From positions 1 to 7,381 of the forward strand of contig JAFLCF010000203.1 in assembly GCA_017303735.1 (NCBI GenBank): a DNA stretch of 7,381 bases. Reading direction: 5' to 3'. The translations under genes were made by a program, and so were the position numbers. Each line of letters opens with the position of its first letter. Positions within the stretch are counted from its first letter, which is position 1. The notes under the pieces were generated by a model. The model searched no databases and was not told the DNA's origin. It saw only the letters and a program-made list of their open reading frames with translations. Source of the stretch: Anaerolineae bacterium. GTDB taxonomy: Bacteria > Chloroflexota > Anaerolineae > Anaerolineales > Villigracilaceae. Shown in pieces: positions 1 to 6,403 of the stretch.

Positions 1-710
1 CGCGCTACAAATATTCACCCGCGCATCAAGACGTAGCCGTGTGCTGTGTCCCCAACGCCGGGCGGATCTACCCCTACTACGTCAAATCCATGTGGATGCG
101 CACCTCAAAAGGATTATTCTGTGCGCTCTATGGAGCCTGTGAACTGAACACCAAAGTCAACGGTGCAAAAGTCCACATCATTGAGCAAACAAATTATCCG
201 TTTGACTTAACCATATCGTTTTCAGTCACTGTTTCACAACCAGTTGAATTTGAACTCGCTTTTCGCAAACCCGCCTGGGCAATTGGGCATGACGTACAAA
301 CCGAAAGTAAATGGCAAGAAGAACAAGGCATCATAAAGATCCATAAAACATGGAAAACCGGTGAAAAACTTGTGCTTAAGTTCCAAGCCAACGTGCAGAC
401 GAATGAATTTCACAAGGATGAATACTTCATCAGTTATGGACCCTTGGTTTTTGCCCGCCCATTAAACGGGCAAGCCAAAGAAGGTAAAACGTATTCTGTA
501 GAAGGTTTGCGAGACCTATACTACTCGCCTGATGATGAAACAAGTTCATTTGATCTCCCTTCAATAGATACTCTCGAACAACTTCCTTTTCATGCAGACA
601 CCCCGTGGGAGACTCTCCATATCACAACAAGCTCCAAATCATCGCCCAAGTTGGTTCCAATGGGAGCAAGCATCTTGCGCCAAATTACATTTCGCCAGCC
701 AAATACATAA
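1..710 (+). CDS. DUF1680/GH127-type beta-L-arabinofuranosidase-like protein, C-terminal part (5' end outside window)
   Basis: The reading frame is open from the left edge (first full codon at base 3) to TAA at 708-710, so the start lies outside. Residues encoded at 39-74 read [12 protein letters not shown], matching the conserved CCxPN motif of DUF1680 proteins. In characterised GH127 enzymes the first Cys of this pair is the nucleophile and both Cys bind the active-site zinc; here the pair is at 42-47. Further on come a TNYPFD..ISFSV segment with FRKPAWA (like the usual DYPW...R.PxWA beta-sandwich region) and [14 protein letters not shown] (like the family's GPLVYA motif). About 235 residues are visible of a protein normally over 600 long. 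GH127 removes terminal beta-L-arabinofuranose, but DUF1680 is a broad family, so the substrate is inferred. No signal peptide can be judged. Its stop overlaps the start of the downstream mannosidase gene, implying one transcript and a shared role in glycan breakdown. Confidence 0.82.
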   Translation, partial: RYKYSPAHQDVAVCCVPNAGRIYPYYVKSMWMRTSKGLFCALYGACELNTKVNGAKVHIIEQTNYPFDLTISFSVTVSQPVEFELAFRKPAWAIGHDVQTESKWQEEQGIIKIHKTWKTGEKLVLKFQANVQTNEFHKDEYFISYGPLVFARPLNGQAKEGKTYSVEGLRDLYYSPDDETSSFDLPSIDTLEQLPFHADTPWETLHITTSSKSSPKLVPMGASILRQITFRQPNT

Positions 711-2074
711 TGTCGAAAAAAACTCACTCCACCTTGGGTTTTGTCTCTCAAAGACCGCCTATTGAAAAGCGTAATTTTATAAGTCCTGCCGTCGAAGCGA
801 CGATCGAAAAAGTTTGCCAGTCTATAGCAGACCCCGAACTTGCCTGGCTGTTCGAGAATTGTTTTCCAAACACATTAGATACCACGGTGAAACACTCCAC
901 TCGCAATGGCAAGCCAGATACCTTCGTTATCACAGGCGATATCGAAGCCATGTGGCTGCGCGACTCGACCGCTCAAGTCTGGCATTATGTGCCGTTTATC
1001 AACACAGACCCCAAACTGAAAGACCTGATCGCCGGGGTGATTCACCGCCAAACCCAATGTCTGTTGATTGACCCATATGCCAACGCATTTAATGAAGGTC
1101 CCACAGGCAGTGATTGGGAAACAGACCTCACCCCCATGCGAAAAGAGTTGCATGAAAGAAAGTATGAACTCGATTCGCTGTGCTATCCGGCTCGGCTCGC
1201 CCACCAATATTGGAAGACCTGCGGCGACGCCTCGATCTTCGATGCAGACTGGCAAGCGGCAACTCATCTTATCTTGCAAACCATGCGAGAACAACAACGC
1301 TGGCATGACCCCGGTCCATACAGCTTTCAACGTATCACGTCCGTTTCGCACGATACGGTTCCCATGAACGGTTTCGGCAACCCCACCAAACCCAATGGTC
1401 TTATTCATTCCGCCTTCCGTCCATCAGATGATGCATGCATCTTCCCGTTTCTTATTCCGTCCAACTTCTTTGCGGTGCGCACACTTGTGCAACTCGCTGA
1501 GATTTATTCCACACAAATTAAAGAGCCGGTCTTTGCCGCCGAATGTACCTCGCTGGCAAATGAAGTCCGTTCGGCTTTGAAAAACTTTGCGATTGCTCAG
1601 CACCCAATTCATGGTGATATCTATGCCTATGAAGTGGATGGCTTCGGGAATACTCTGATGATGGATGACGCCAACATCCCAAGCCTGCTTTCATTGCCTT
1701 ATTTGGATGCCTTTTCAGCCGACAACCCGCTTTATCAATCTACTCGCCGCTTCATCCTAAGCCGAGACAATCCTTATTTCTTCAAGGGTCACTCCGCCGA
1801 AGGCATTGGCGGACCGCATATCGGTCTCGGCATGATCTGGCATCTCAGCATCATCATGCGAGCGCTGACCAGCAATGAGGATGCTGAAATTATTGAGTGC
1901 ATATCCATGCTCAAACGCACACATGCAGAGAAAGGTTTCATGCACGAGTCTTTCCATCAAGATGACCCAAGTCAATTCACTCGCAAGTGGTTTGCATGGG
2001 CAAACTCATTATTTGGCGAACTGATTCTAAAGACCTACAACGAACGCCCGCACATTCTCAAGAATCAAGTCTAG
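710..2074 (+). CDS. GH125 exo-alpha-1,6-mannosidase (formerly DUF1237)
   Basis: The 454-residue protein has the length and the run of conserved blocks expected of GH125, metal-independent inverting exo-alpha-1,6-mannosidases. The blocks are [10 protein letters not shown] (51-60), [16 protein letters not shown] (76-91), RQ....IDPYANAFN (113-128), [13 protein letters not shown] (152-164), [18 protein letters not shown] (236-255), [15 protein letters not shown] (318-332), EGIGGPH (364-370), [24 protein letters not shown] (410-435). By alignment from memory to the Clostridium perfringens enzyme (acid Asp220, base Glu393), the catalytic pair would be D240 and E413; both fit one constant offset, which supports the mapping but remains inference. 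No signal peptide is seen, so it probably acts in the cytoplasm on imported manno-oligosaccharides. The ATG at 710 is chosen because the family-like sequence begins after it and it overlaps the upstream stop (TAATG). An in-frame start at 605 would add 35 unrelated residues lying inside the previous gene. Confidence 0.93.
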   Translation: MSKKTHSTLGFVSQRPPIEKRNFISPAVEATIEKVCQSIADPELAWLFENCFPNTLDTTVKHSTRNGKPDTFVITGDIEAMWLRDSTAQVWHYVPFINTDPKLKDLIAGVIHRQTQCLLIDPYANAFNEGPTGSDWETDLTPMRKELHERKYELDSLCYPARLAHQYWKTCGDASIFDADWQAATHLILQTMREQQRWHDPGPYSFQRITSVSHDTVPMNGFGNPTKPNGLIHSAFRPSDDACIFPFLIPSNFFAVRTLVQLAEIYSTQIKEPVFAAECTSLANEVRSALKNFAIAQHPIHGDIYAYEVDGFGNTLMMDDANIPSLLSLPYLDAFSADNPLYQSTRRFILSRDNPYFFKGHSAEGIGGPHIGLGMIWHLSIIMRALTSNEDAEIIECISMLKRTHAEKGFMHESFHQDDPSQFTRKWFAWANSLFGELILKTYNERPHILKNQV

Positions 2075-2079
2075 GTACC

Positions 2080-2104
2080 TTAACCAAATTCTTAACCCAA
2101 ATTC
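2080..2104 (+). repeat. tandem direct repeat upstream of regulator promoter
   Basis: Two adjacent near-identical units, TTAACCAAATTC (2080-2091) and TTAACCCAAATTC (2092-2104), differ by one inserted C. They fill the space between the mannosidase stop and the -35 box at 2106. The repeat is plain in the sequence. Whether it binds an activator or is a slippage duplication cannot be told from one copy. Confidence 0.6.
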
Positions 2105-2105
2105 C

Positions 2106-2135
2106 TTGACATTCCCTCTAGAAAAGGCGTAAAAT
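2106..2135 (+). promoter_or_regulatory. sigma70-type promoter of the GntR regulator gene
   Basis: A perfect -35 hexamer TTGACA (2106-2111) is followed after 18 bases by TAAAAT (2130-2135), a 5/6 match to the -10 consensus. Transcription would start near 2142, giving a leader of about 20 bases before the ATG at 2162. No Shine-Dalgarno sequence is visible in that leader. The predicted start falls inside the palindrome at 2138-2154. Confidence 0.72.
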
Positions 2136-2137
2136 AC

Positions 2138-2154
2138 GATTAATCGGATTAATC
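2138..2154. promoter_or_regulatory. 17-bp palindromic operator, probable autoregulatory site
   Basis: GATTAATC-G-GATTAATC is a perfect inverted repeat around a single central base. Each 8-bp half is itself palindromic, so the site is also a direct repeat with 9-bp period. It begins two bases after the -10 box and covers the predicted transcription start of the GntR-type gene that follows. Bound protein would block initiation, so negative autoregulation is the simplest reading. It differs from the TGGTnnnACCA type typical of FadR. Confidence 0.68.
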
Positions 2155-2161
2155 AACTTTT

Positions 2162-2833
2162 ATGTTACGTGAACGTATTTCCCCTAATATTTCCGAATTC
2201 CTGCGTTATCTCGCTTCTCATCCTGAAGCCGATGACAAACTCCCCTCTTTAAACGAACTCAGCCGCGAATTGAATATCAGCCTTGCCTCGTTGCGCGAAC
2301 AGCTTGAAGTAGCGCGCGCGCTTGGCTTTGTGGAAGTGCGCCAAAAGACCGGCACACGCCGCCTCAATTATTCATTCACGCCTGCCATTCGCCAAAGCCT
2401 GGGGTATGCATTGGCATTGAATGATGACCACTTCCGCAAATTTTCAGAGATGCGCAACCATTTGGAAGCCGCATATTGGTATGAAGCGGTTCGCCTCTTA
2501 ACCCAAGAGGACCAAGCCGAGTTGAACTCTATCATCGCCCGAGCCTGGGAAAAACTAGGCGGCACCCCTGTGCAGGTTCCGCACGAAGAACATCGCAAAC
2601 TGCACCTCACCATTTATAAAAATCTTGATAATCCTTTTGTGATCGGCGTCCTTGAAGCCTATTGGGAAGCCTACGAAGCCGTCGGCTTGAACGTGTTCGC
2701 TGGCGGATATGAATACTTGCAAGAAGTGTGGCAATACCATCAGCGTATGGTCGAATCAATTTGTAGTGGCAAGTTCGAGGTCGGGTATGAGGCGCTTGTC
2801 CGTCATACTGACCTTTTGTATCATCGGCCGTAA
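2162..2833 (+). CDS. GntR-superfamily transcriptional regulator with FCD-type ligand domain
   Basis: The 223-residue size is usual for FadR/FCD-type GntR regulators. Residues about 5-70 form a winged helix-turn-helix: LPSLNELSRELNIS (27-40), then LREQLEVARALGFVEVR (44-60), and a wing ending in KTGTRRL. Residues about 90-220 are helical and FCD-like, with H148 in LHLTIY, H193 in QYHQRMVESICSG and H215 in RHTDLLYHR at the places of the family's metal-binding histidines. The usual Asp four residues before the first His is H144 here. FCD regulators commonly bind carboxylic acids and act as dimers on palindromic DNA. The ATG at 2162 is the first after an in-frame TAA at 2150-2152. The gene has its own promoter with a palindrome over the start site, and lies 76 bases before korAB, its likely target together with itself. 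The ligand is unknown. Confidence 0.82.
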   Translation: MLRERISPNISEFLRYLASHPEADDKLPSLNELSRELNISLASLREQLEVARALGFVEVRQKTGTRRLNYSFTPAIRQSLGYALALNDDHFRKFSEMRNHLEAAYWYEAVRLLTQEDQAELNSIIARAWEKLGGTPVQVPHEEHRKLHLTIYKNLDNPFVIGVLEAYWEAYEAVGLNVFAGGYEYLQEVWQYHQRMVESICSGKFEVGYEALVRHTDLLYHRP

Positions 2834-2842
2834 TAAACATTA

Positions 2843-2887
2843 CGTCAGAAGCTAGGAGATTGCTTCGGCTATCGCCTCGCAATGACG
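2843..2887. repeat. REP-like dispersed inverted repeat (CGTCATTGCGAGG...GAAGCAATCTCC class)
   Basis: On the minus strand, bases 2887-2855 begin CGTCATTGCGAGGCGATAGC and end CGAAGCAATCTCC. I recognise this as a widespread intergenic repeat class in several bacterial phyla, including Chloroflexota. Inside it ATTGC (2859-2863) pairs with GCAAT (2879-2883), and GGC (2867-2869) with GCC (2874-2876), around a 4-base loop. An outer CGTCA (2843-2847) matches TGACG (2883-2887). No T-run follows, so it is not a normal intrinsic terminator. Only one copy is visible, so the class is assigned from recall. Confidence 0.6.
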
Positions 2888-2900
2888 GTTAACTTATATG

Positions 2901-2905
2901 AGGAG
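2901..2905 (+). promoter_or_regulatory. ribosome binding site that fixes the korA start
   Basis: AGGAG lies 4 bases before the ATG at 2910. An in-frame ATG at 2898 sits ahead of this site and has no Shine-Dalgarno sequence of its own, so 2910 is the better start. Confidence 0.7.
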
Positions 2906-2909
2906 CTCC

Positions 2910-4838
2910 ATGAATAAGATAGTGAACGATTTTTCGATCACCGTTGGCACGAAGAACGGTTCCGGCAGTTCGACTGCCAATAACACCATCCTGCGATCCA
3001 TCTTCAAGATGGGCATTCCCGTTTCTGGCAAGAACCTGTTCCCTTCGAACATTCAAGGCTTGCCCACCTGGTACACCATTCGCGTCAATAAAGATGGATT
3101 TATCGGACGCAAGGAAACCAACGACATCGTCATTGCGATGAATCCCGATTCGTTCGCAAAGGACCTCGCGTCTGTTACGCCGGGTGGTGCCTTTTTCTAC
3201 GCTGACGATATCAAGCAGCCGATCACCCGCGTGGATGTGGCAATTTATCCGATGCCGATCAAATCCATTGTTAAGAATGACCCGAATGTGCCTACTGATT
3301 TCCGCGAACTAGTGGGCAATATGGTCTATGTGGGTGTGCTGGCGCAATTGGTCGGCATGGATATGGAAGCCATCCGCGCTGCGTTGACCTTTCACTTCAA
3401 AGGCAAACAAAAGCCGATCGATATGAACTTCAATGCCCTCAAAGCCGGTGCAGATTGGGCTGCTGCCAACCTCGAAAAGAAAGATCCCTTCCAGCTTGAA
3501 AAGATGGATAAGACCGATGGCTTGATCATGGCAGATGGCAACACCGCCGCCGCGATCGGTTCCATTTTTGGTGGTGTTCAATTTGCGGGCTGGTATCCCA
3601 TCACCCCGGCTACTTCGTTAGCAGAAGGCTTGAATGATTACCTGCCGATCTTGCGCAAACGTGAAGATGGCAAGCAAACCTATGCCATCGTTCAAGCAGA
3701 AGATGAACTCGCCGCTTTGGGCATGGCAATTGGTGCCGGTTGGTCTGGCTTGCGTGCCATGACCTCTACTTCGGGACCGGGTCTTTCGTTGATGACCGAA
3801 TTCGCCGGGCTGGCATATTATGCTGAAGTGCCCGTCGTCATTTGGGATGTTCAACGCATTGGTCCTTCCACTGGTCTGCCCACCCGCACCTCACAAGGCG
3901 ACTTAACCTTTACCTACAACATCGGTCACGGTGACTCACATTCCGTTATTTTGTTGCCGGGCGATGTATACGAATGTTTTGAATTCGGCTGGAAATCGTT
4001 TGATATTGCCGAACAACTCCAGACTCCCATTTTCGTGCTCAGCGATCTGGATATGGGCATGAACCAGTGGATGAGCAAGCCCTTTGATTACCCTGAAGTT
4101 CCCATGGATCGCGGTAAGGTTCTCTGGGAAAAAGACCTGGAAGAAATCAAAGGCAATTGGGGACGTTACCTCGACAAAGATGGCGATGCCCTCACCTATC
4201 GCACCATTCCGGGCAACAAGCATCCGCTTAGCTCTTACTTCACCCGCGGTACGGGTCACGATGAGTACGCCAAGTACACCGAAGACTCTGCCATGTACAT
4301 GAAGAACATGGAACGCCTTGCCCGCAAGCAGGAGACTGCGAAAAAATACGTCCCTGCACCGGTTTTGCATAAGACAAAAGGCGCGACCATCGGCATCATC
4401 TCTTATGGCTCCACTGAGAATGCCATCTTCGAAGCACAGCACCTCTTGGAAAAAGAACACGGCATCAAATCTGATTTCCTGCGTGTTCGTGCCGTGCCAT
4501 TCACCAAGGAAGTAGACGACTTCATTGCCAGCCACGACCAGGTCTTCATCGTCGAAATGAACCGCGATGCCCAGATGCGTCAGATCATGCTGGTGGAATA
4601 TCCGCAGTATGCCATGTGCTTGAAAGCAGTTGCCTATCACGACGGTCTGCCCGCTGCGGCTCAATGGGTTTGCGATGGAATTTTGTCGCAGTACAGCAAG
4701 GCTGCAAGCGAAAAGCCGAAGGGGAAGAAAACTGTCGCGAAAGCAAAAGCAGCTCCGGTTAAGAAAGCGGCGGTGAAATCGTCCTCGAAAAAGACCGCCT
4801 CGAAATCCAAATCCGCTGTCAAGTCGAAGCGGAAGTAG
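2910..4838 (+). CDS. korA: 2-oxoacid:ferredoxin oxidoreductase, fused gamma-alpha subunit, with Lys-rich C-terminal tail
   Basis: This is the large subunit of an enzyme that decarboxylates a 2-oxoacid (2-oxoglutarate and/or pyruvate) to acyl-CoA and reduces ferredoxin. Residues about 1-190 are the gamma domain, with a Gly/Ser-rich loop near 17-25. The alpha pyrimidine-binding domain follows, with YPITPATS (229-236), QAEDELAALGMAIGA (262-276), TSGPGLSLM (287-295) and VQRIGPSTGLPTRTSQGDL (314-332). R326 may be the substrate-binding Arg known from the Sulfolobus enzyme. A C-terminal domain of the transketolase-C/domain II type spans about 490-590 (GIISYGSTENAI). The gamma-alpha fusion and 642-residue length match Sulfolobus and mycobacterial KorA. 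Residues 597-642 are an added tail with 17 Lys in 46 residues and one acidic residue, absent from the family core. korB follows after 26 bases. The enzyme is cytosolic. The split between pyruvate and 2-oxoglutarate cannot be read from sequence. Confidence 0.93.
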   Translation: MNKIVNDFSITVGTKNGSGSSTANNTILRSIFKMGIPVSGKNLFPSNIQGLPTWYTIRVNKDGFIGRKETNDIVIAMNPDSFAKDLASVTPGGAFFYADDIKQPITRVDVAIYPMPIKSIVKNDPNVPTDFRELVGNMVYVGVLAQLVGMDMEAIRAALTFHFKGKQKPIDMNFNALKAGADWAAANLEKKDPFQLEKMDKTDGLIMADGNTAAAIGSIFGGVQFAGWYPITPATSLAEGLNDYLPILRKREDGKQTYAIVQAEDELAALGMAIGAGWSGLRAMTSTSGPGLSLMTEFAGLAYYAEVPVVIWDVQRIGPSTGLPTRTSQGDLTFTYNIGHGDSHSVILLPGDVYECFEFGWKSFDIAEQLQTPIFVLSDLDMGMNQWMSKPFDYPEVPMDRGKVLWEKDLEEIKGNWGRYLDKDGDALTYRTIPGNKHPLSSYFTRGTGHDEYAKYTEDSAMYMKNMERLARKQETAKKYVPAPVLHKTKGATIGIISYGSTENAIFEAQHLLEKEHGIKSDFLRVRAVPFTKEVDDFIASHDQVFIVEMNRDAQMRQIMLVEYPQYAMCLKAVAYHDGLPAAAQWVCDGILSQYSKAASEKPKGKKTVAKAKAAPVKKAAVKSSSKKTASKSKSAVKSKRK

Positions 4839-4849
4839 TTATCGGTAAA

Positions 4850-4855
4850 AAGGAG
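4850..4855 (+). promoter_or_regulatory. ribosome binding site of korB
   Basis: AAGGAG lies 9 bases before the korB ATG at 4865, inside the 26-base korA-korB gap. It is the best Shine-Dalgarno match in the window and supports this start and strong korB translation from the shared message. Confidence 0.75.
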
Positions 4856-4864
4856 TAAAACACA

Positions 4865-5920
4865 ATGACTGAAACACTTCCCATGGCTGGTGCACCTGCA
4901 AATGTAAATGGCGCCGGTTTGAGCAAGAACGATTACCGCGGAGCGCCCAGCACCTTGTGCCAGGGCTGCGGACATAACTCGATCTCGAACCAGATCATTA
5001 CCGCAATGTACGAAATGAACGTGCTGCCCGAAGATGTTATTAAGTTTTCCGGCATTGGCTGTTCATCCAAATCGCCGACCTACTTCATGAACCGCAGCTT
5101 CGGCTTCAACTCCCTGCACGGACGTATGCCCTCCATTGCGACCGGTGCGTTGTTCGGTGATGCGCACATGAAAGGCATCGGCGTCTCTGGTGACGGCGAC
5201 AGCGCCAGCATCGGCATGGGTCAGTTCAAACATGCCATGCGCCGCAACGTGAACATGGTGTACATCGTCGAAAACAATGGCGTGTATGGGCTCACCAAGG
5301 GTCAATTCTCTGCCACGGCTGAAAAAGGCTTGCAGTTGAAGAAGCAGGGCGAGAATCCCTACATGCCCGTGGATATCTGCTCCGAAGCCTTGATCTCCAA
5401 TGCCACTTTTGTAGGTCGCTCGTTCGCGGGCAACCCCAAGCAAGTGAAGGAACTTCTCAAAGCTGCCTTTGCTCACAATGGCATTGCCGTGCTCGATATC
5501 ATTAGTCCCTGCGTGACCTTCAACAATCAGGAAAATGCCTACCATTCTTATGCATGGGGCAAAGATCACGAAGAACCTCTGCATGAAATTTCCTATATCG
5601 CGCCGCGCAATGAGATCATGCTCGAGCGCGAAATGAACGAAGGCGAGATTCGCGAAGTTGCCATGCACGACGGCTCAACAGTCATTCTTAAGAATCTTGA
5701 AAAAGGCTACGACCCCACCAACCGCATGCAAGCCTTGCAAGCCCTTGAAGAAGCCCGCGAGAACAACTGGCTGCTGACCGGTTTGATCTACGTCAACCCT
5801 GAAAAACCCTCGCTGACCGACATTTACAACCTGGTCGACACGCCTCTCAACCGCCTGACCCAAGCCGATCTGCGCCCCGACCGCACCATGATCGACAAGG
5901 TCAACGCGTTGATGTTCTAG
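4865..5920 (+). CDS. korB: 2-oxoacid:ferredoxin oxidoreductase, beta subunit (TPP and 4Fe-4S binding)
   Basis: The 351-residue partner of KorA carries thiamine diphosphate and one iron-sulfur cluster. Cys32 and Cys35 (LCQGCGH), Cys66 (GIGCSSK) and Cys216 (SPCVTF) have spacings of 3, 31 and 150. This is nearly identical to the cluster ligands Cys12/15/46/197 of the Sulfolobus beta subunit. The TPP/Mg motif is GDGDSASIGMGQ (109-120) followed by NNGVYGLTKGQ (137-147). Lys145 lies 79 residues after Cys66, the same distance as Sulfolobus Lys125, which contacts the 2-oxoacid. No ferredoxin-like delta domain is present, so electrons should leave via this single cluster to a separate ferredoxin. The C-terminal part (about 235-351) is the usual KorB extension and is longer than in Sulfolobus, closer to mycobacterial KorB. 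The gene ends 18 bases before an intrinsic terminator, which closes the operon. Confidence 0.94.
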   Translation: MTETLPMAGAPANVNGAGLSKNDYRGAPSTLCQGCGHNSISNQIITAMYEMNVLPEDVIKFSGIGCSSKSPTYFMNRSFGFNSLHGRMPSIATGALFGDAHMKGIGVSGDGDSASIGMGQFKHAMRRNVNMVYIVENNGVYGLTKGQFSATAEKGLQLKKQGENPYMPVDICSEALISNATFVGRSFAGNPKQVKELLKAAFAHNGIAVLDIISPCVTFNNQENAYHSYAWGKDHEEPLHEISYIAPRNEIMLEREMNEGEIREVAMHDGSTVILKNLEKGYDPTNRMQALQALEEARENNWLLTGLIYVNPEKPSLTDIYNLVDTPLNRLTQADLRPDRTMIDKVNALMF

Positions 5921-5938
5921 CCCCCTCCGCCTTCGGCA

Positions 5939-5984
5939 CCTCCCCCAAATCCAAATAGCGGATTTGGGGGAGGATTTTTTATTT
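5939..5984 (+). terminator. strong intrinsic terminator after korB
   Basis: CCTCCCCCAAATCC (5939-5952) pairs perfectly over 14 bases with GGATTTGGGGGAGG (5960-5973) around a 7-base loop, followed by ATTTTTTATTTT. It lies 18 bases after the korB stop and would end the korAB transcript. On the other strand no T-run follows the hairpin, so it works in one direction. Confidence 0.93.
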
Positions 5985-5990
5985 TATAAT
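5985..5990 (+). promoter_or_regulatory. -10 box of the arfB promoter, probably leaderless
   Basis: A perfect TATAAT ends 8 bases before the arfB ATG at 5999, so transcription should start at or within a few bases of the start codon. The possible -35 (TTGGGG, 5964-5969, spacer 15) is poor and lies in the terminator stem. No Shine-Dalgarno site exists upstream of the ATG, which agrees with leaderless translation. The box also contains an in-frame TAA (5987-5989), so no upstream start is possible. Confidence 0.58.
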
Positions 5991-5998
5991 TTCATCAG

Positions 5999-6400
5999 AT
6001 GAAACGACTCGATAACGAAATTCAGTTGGAATATATCCGCGCATCGGGACCGGGGGGACAGAATGTAAATAAAGTAGCGACGGCGGTGCAACTGCGCTTT
6101 GACGTGGTCAACTCCCCGTCGCTCGGCTCCGACTTAAAGGGACGGCTGATCCTGCTTGCCGGGAAACGAGTTAACGCTGAGGGTGTGCTCATCCTCGAAG
6201 CCAAACGCTTCCGCACCCAGGAGGCGAATCGAGAAGATGCACTTGCGAAATTCTACGAGCTGATCCGCAAAGCAGGCGAAAAGCCGAAAACACGTCACAA
6301 GACCAAGCCGACGAAAGCATCCAAAGAAGATCGTCTGAAATCAAAAAAACAACGCGGTGTCATTAAAAAACTGCGAAGAGAAAGACCTGAGCGAGAATAA
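5999..6400 (+). CDS. arfB: alternative ribosome-rescue peptidyl-tRNA hydrolase ArfB (YaeJ family)
   Basis: This 133-residue protein has only the catalytic domain of class I release factors plus a basic tail, the arrangement of ArfB. The GGQ motif sits in SGPGGQNVNKVATAVQLRF (16-34), where the Gln promotes hydrolysis of peptidyl-tRNA. Residues 97-126 form a Lys/Arg-rich tail (TKPTKASKEDRL..KK.RG.IKKLR) closely like the ArfB tail that enters the empty mRNA channel of ribosomes stalled at a message end. There is no codon-recognition domain, so it is not RF1/RF2. The ATG at 5999 is the only usable start, since an in-frame TAA lies at 5987-5989 with no other start between. It begins a new transcription unit after the korB terminator and is followed after 3 bases by an RNA methyltransferase gene, so both probably share a message. 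Confidence 0.9.
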   Translation: MKRLDNEIQLEYIRASGPGGQNVNKVATAVQLRFDVVNSPSLGSDLKGRLILLAGKRVNAEGVLILEAKRFRTQEANREDALAKFYELIRKAGEKPKTRHKTKPTKASKEDRLKSKKQRGVIKKLRRERPERE

Positions 6401-6403
6401 TTC

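Noticed and set aside
605..709. 35-codon upstream extension of the GH125 gene
   Set aside because: It lies inside the coding region of the previous gene, has no family similarity, and the ATG at 710 has the typical TAATG overlap.
875..1408. 177-codon open frame on the minus strand inside the GH125 gene
   Set aside because: It is antisense to several invariant GH125 motifs, with no domain and no promoter.
2859..2883. Intrinsic terminator between the regulator and korA
   Set aside because: The stem is short and interrupted and no T-run follows; the sequence fits a dispersed repeat better.
2898..2909. Earlier in-frame ATG for korA
   Set aside because: It precedes the AGGAG ribosome site that serves the ATG at 2910 and lacks one of its own.
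3936..4664. 242-codon open frame on the minus strand inside korA
   Set aside because: It lies fully antisense to a strongly conserved korA region, has no family signature I recognise, and long shadow frames are common in such codon usage.
4690..4838. KorA tail as a frameshift product
   Set aside because: The lysine-rich stretch is in frame, ends in a proper stop just before the korB ribosome site, and other frames show no continuation of the KorA core.
5063..5668. 201-codon open frame on the minus strand inside korB
   Set aside because: It is a shadow of the conserved KorB core; its His/Val/Ala-rich product shows no recognisable domain.
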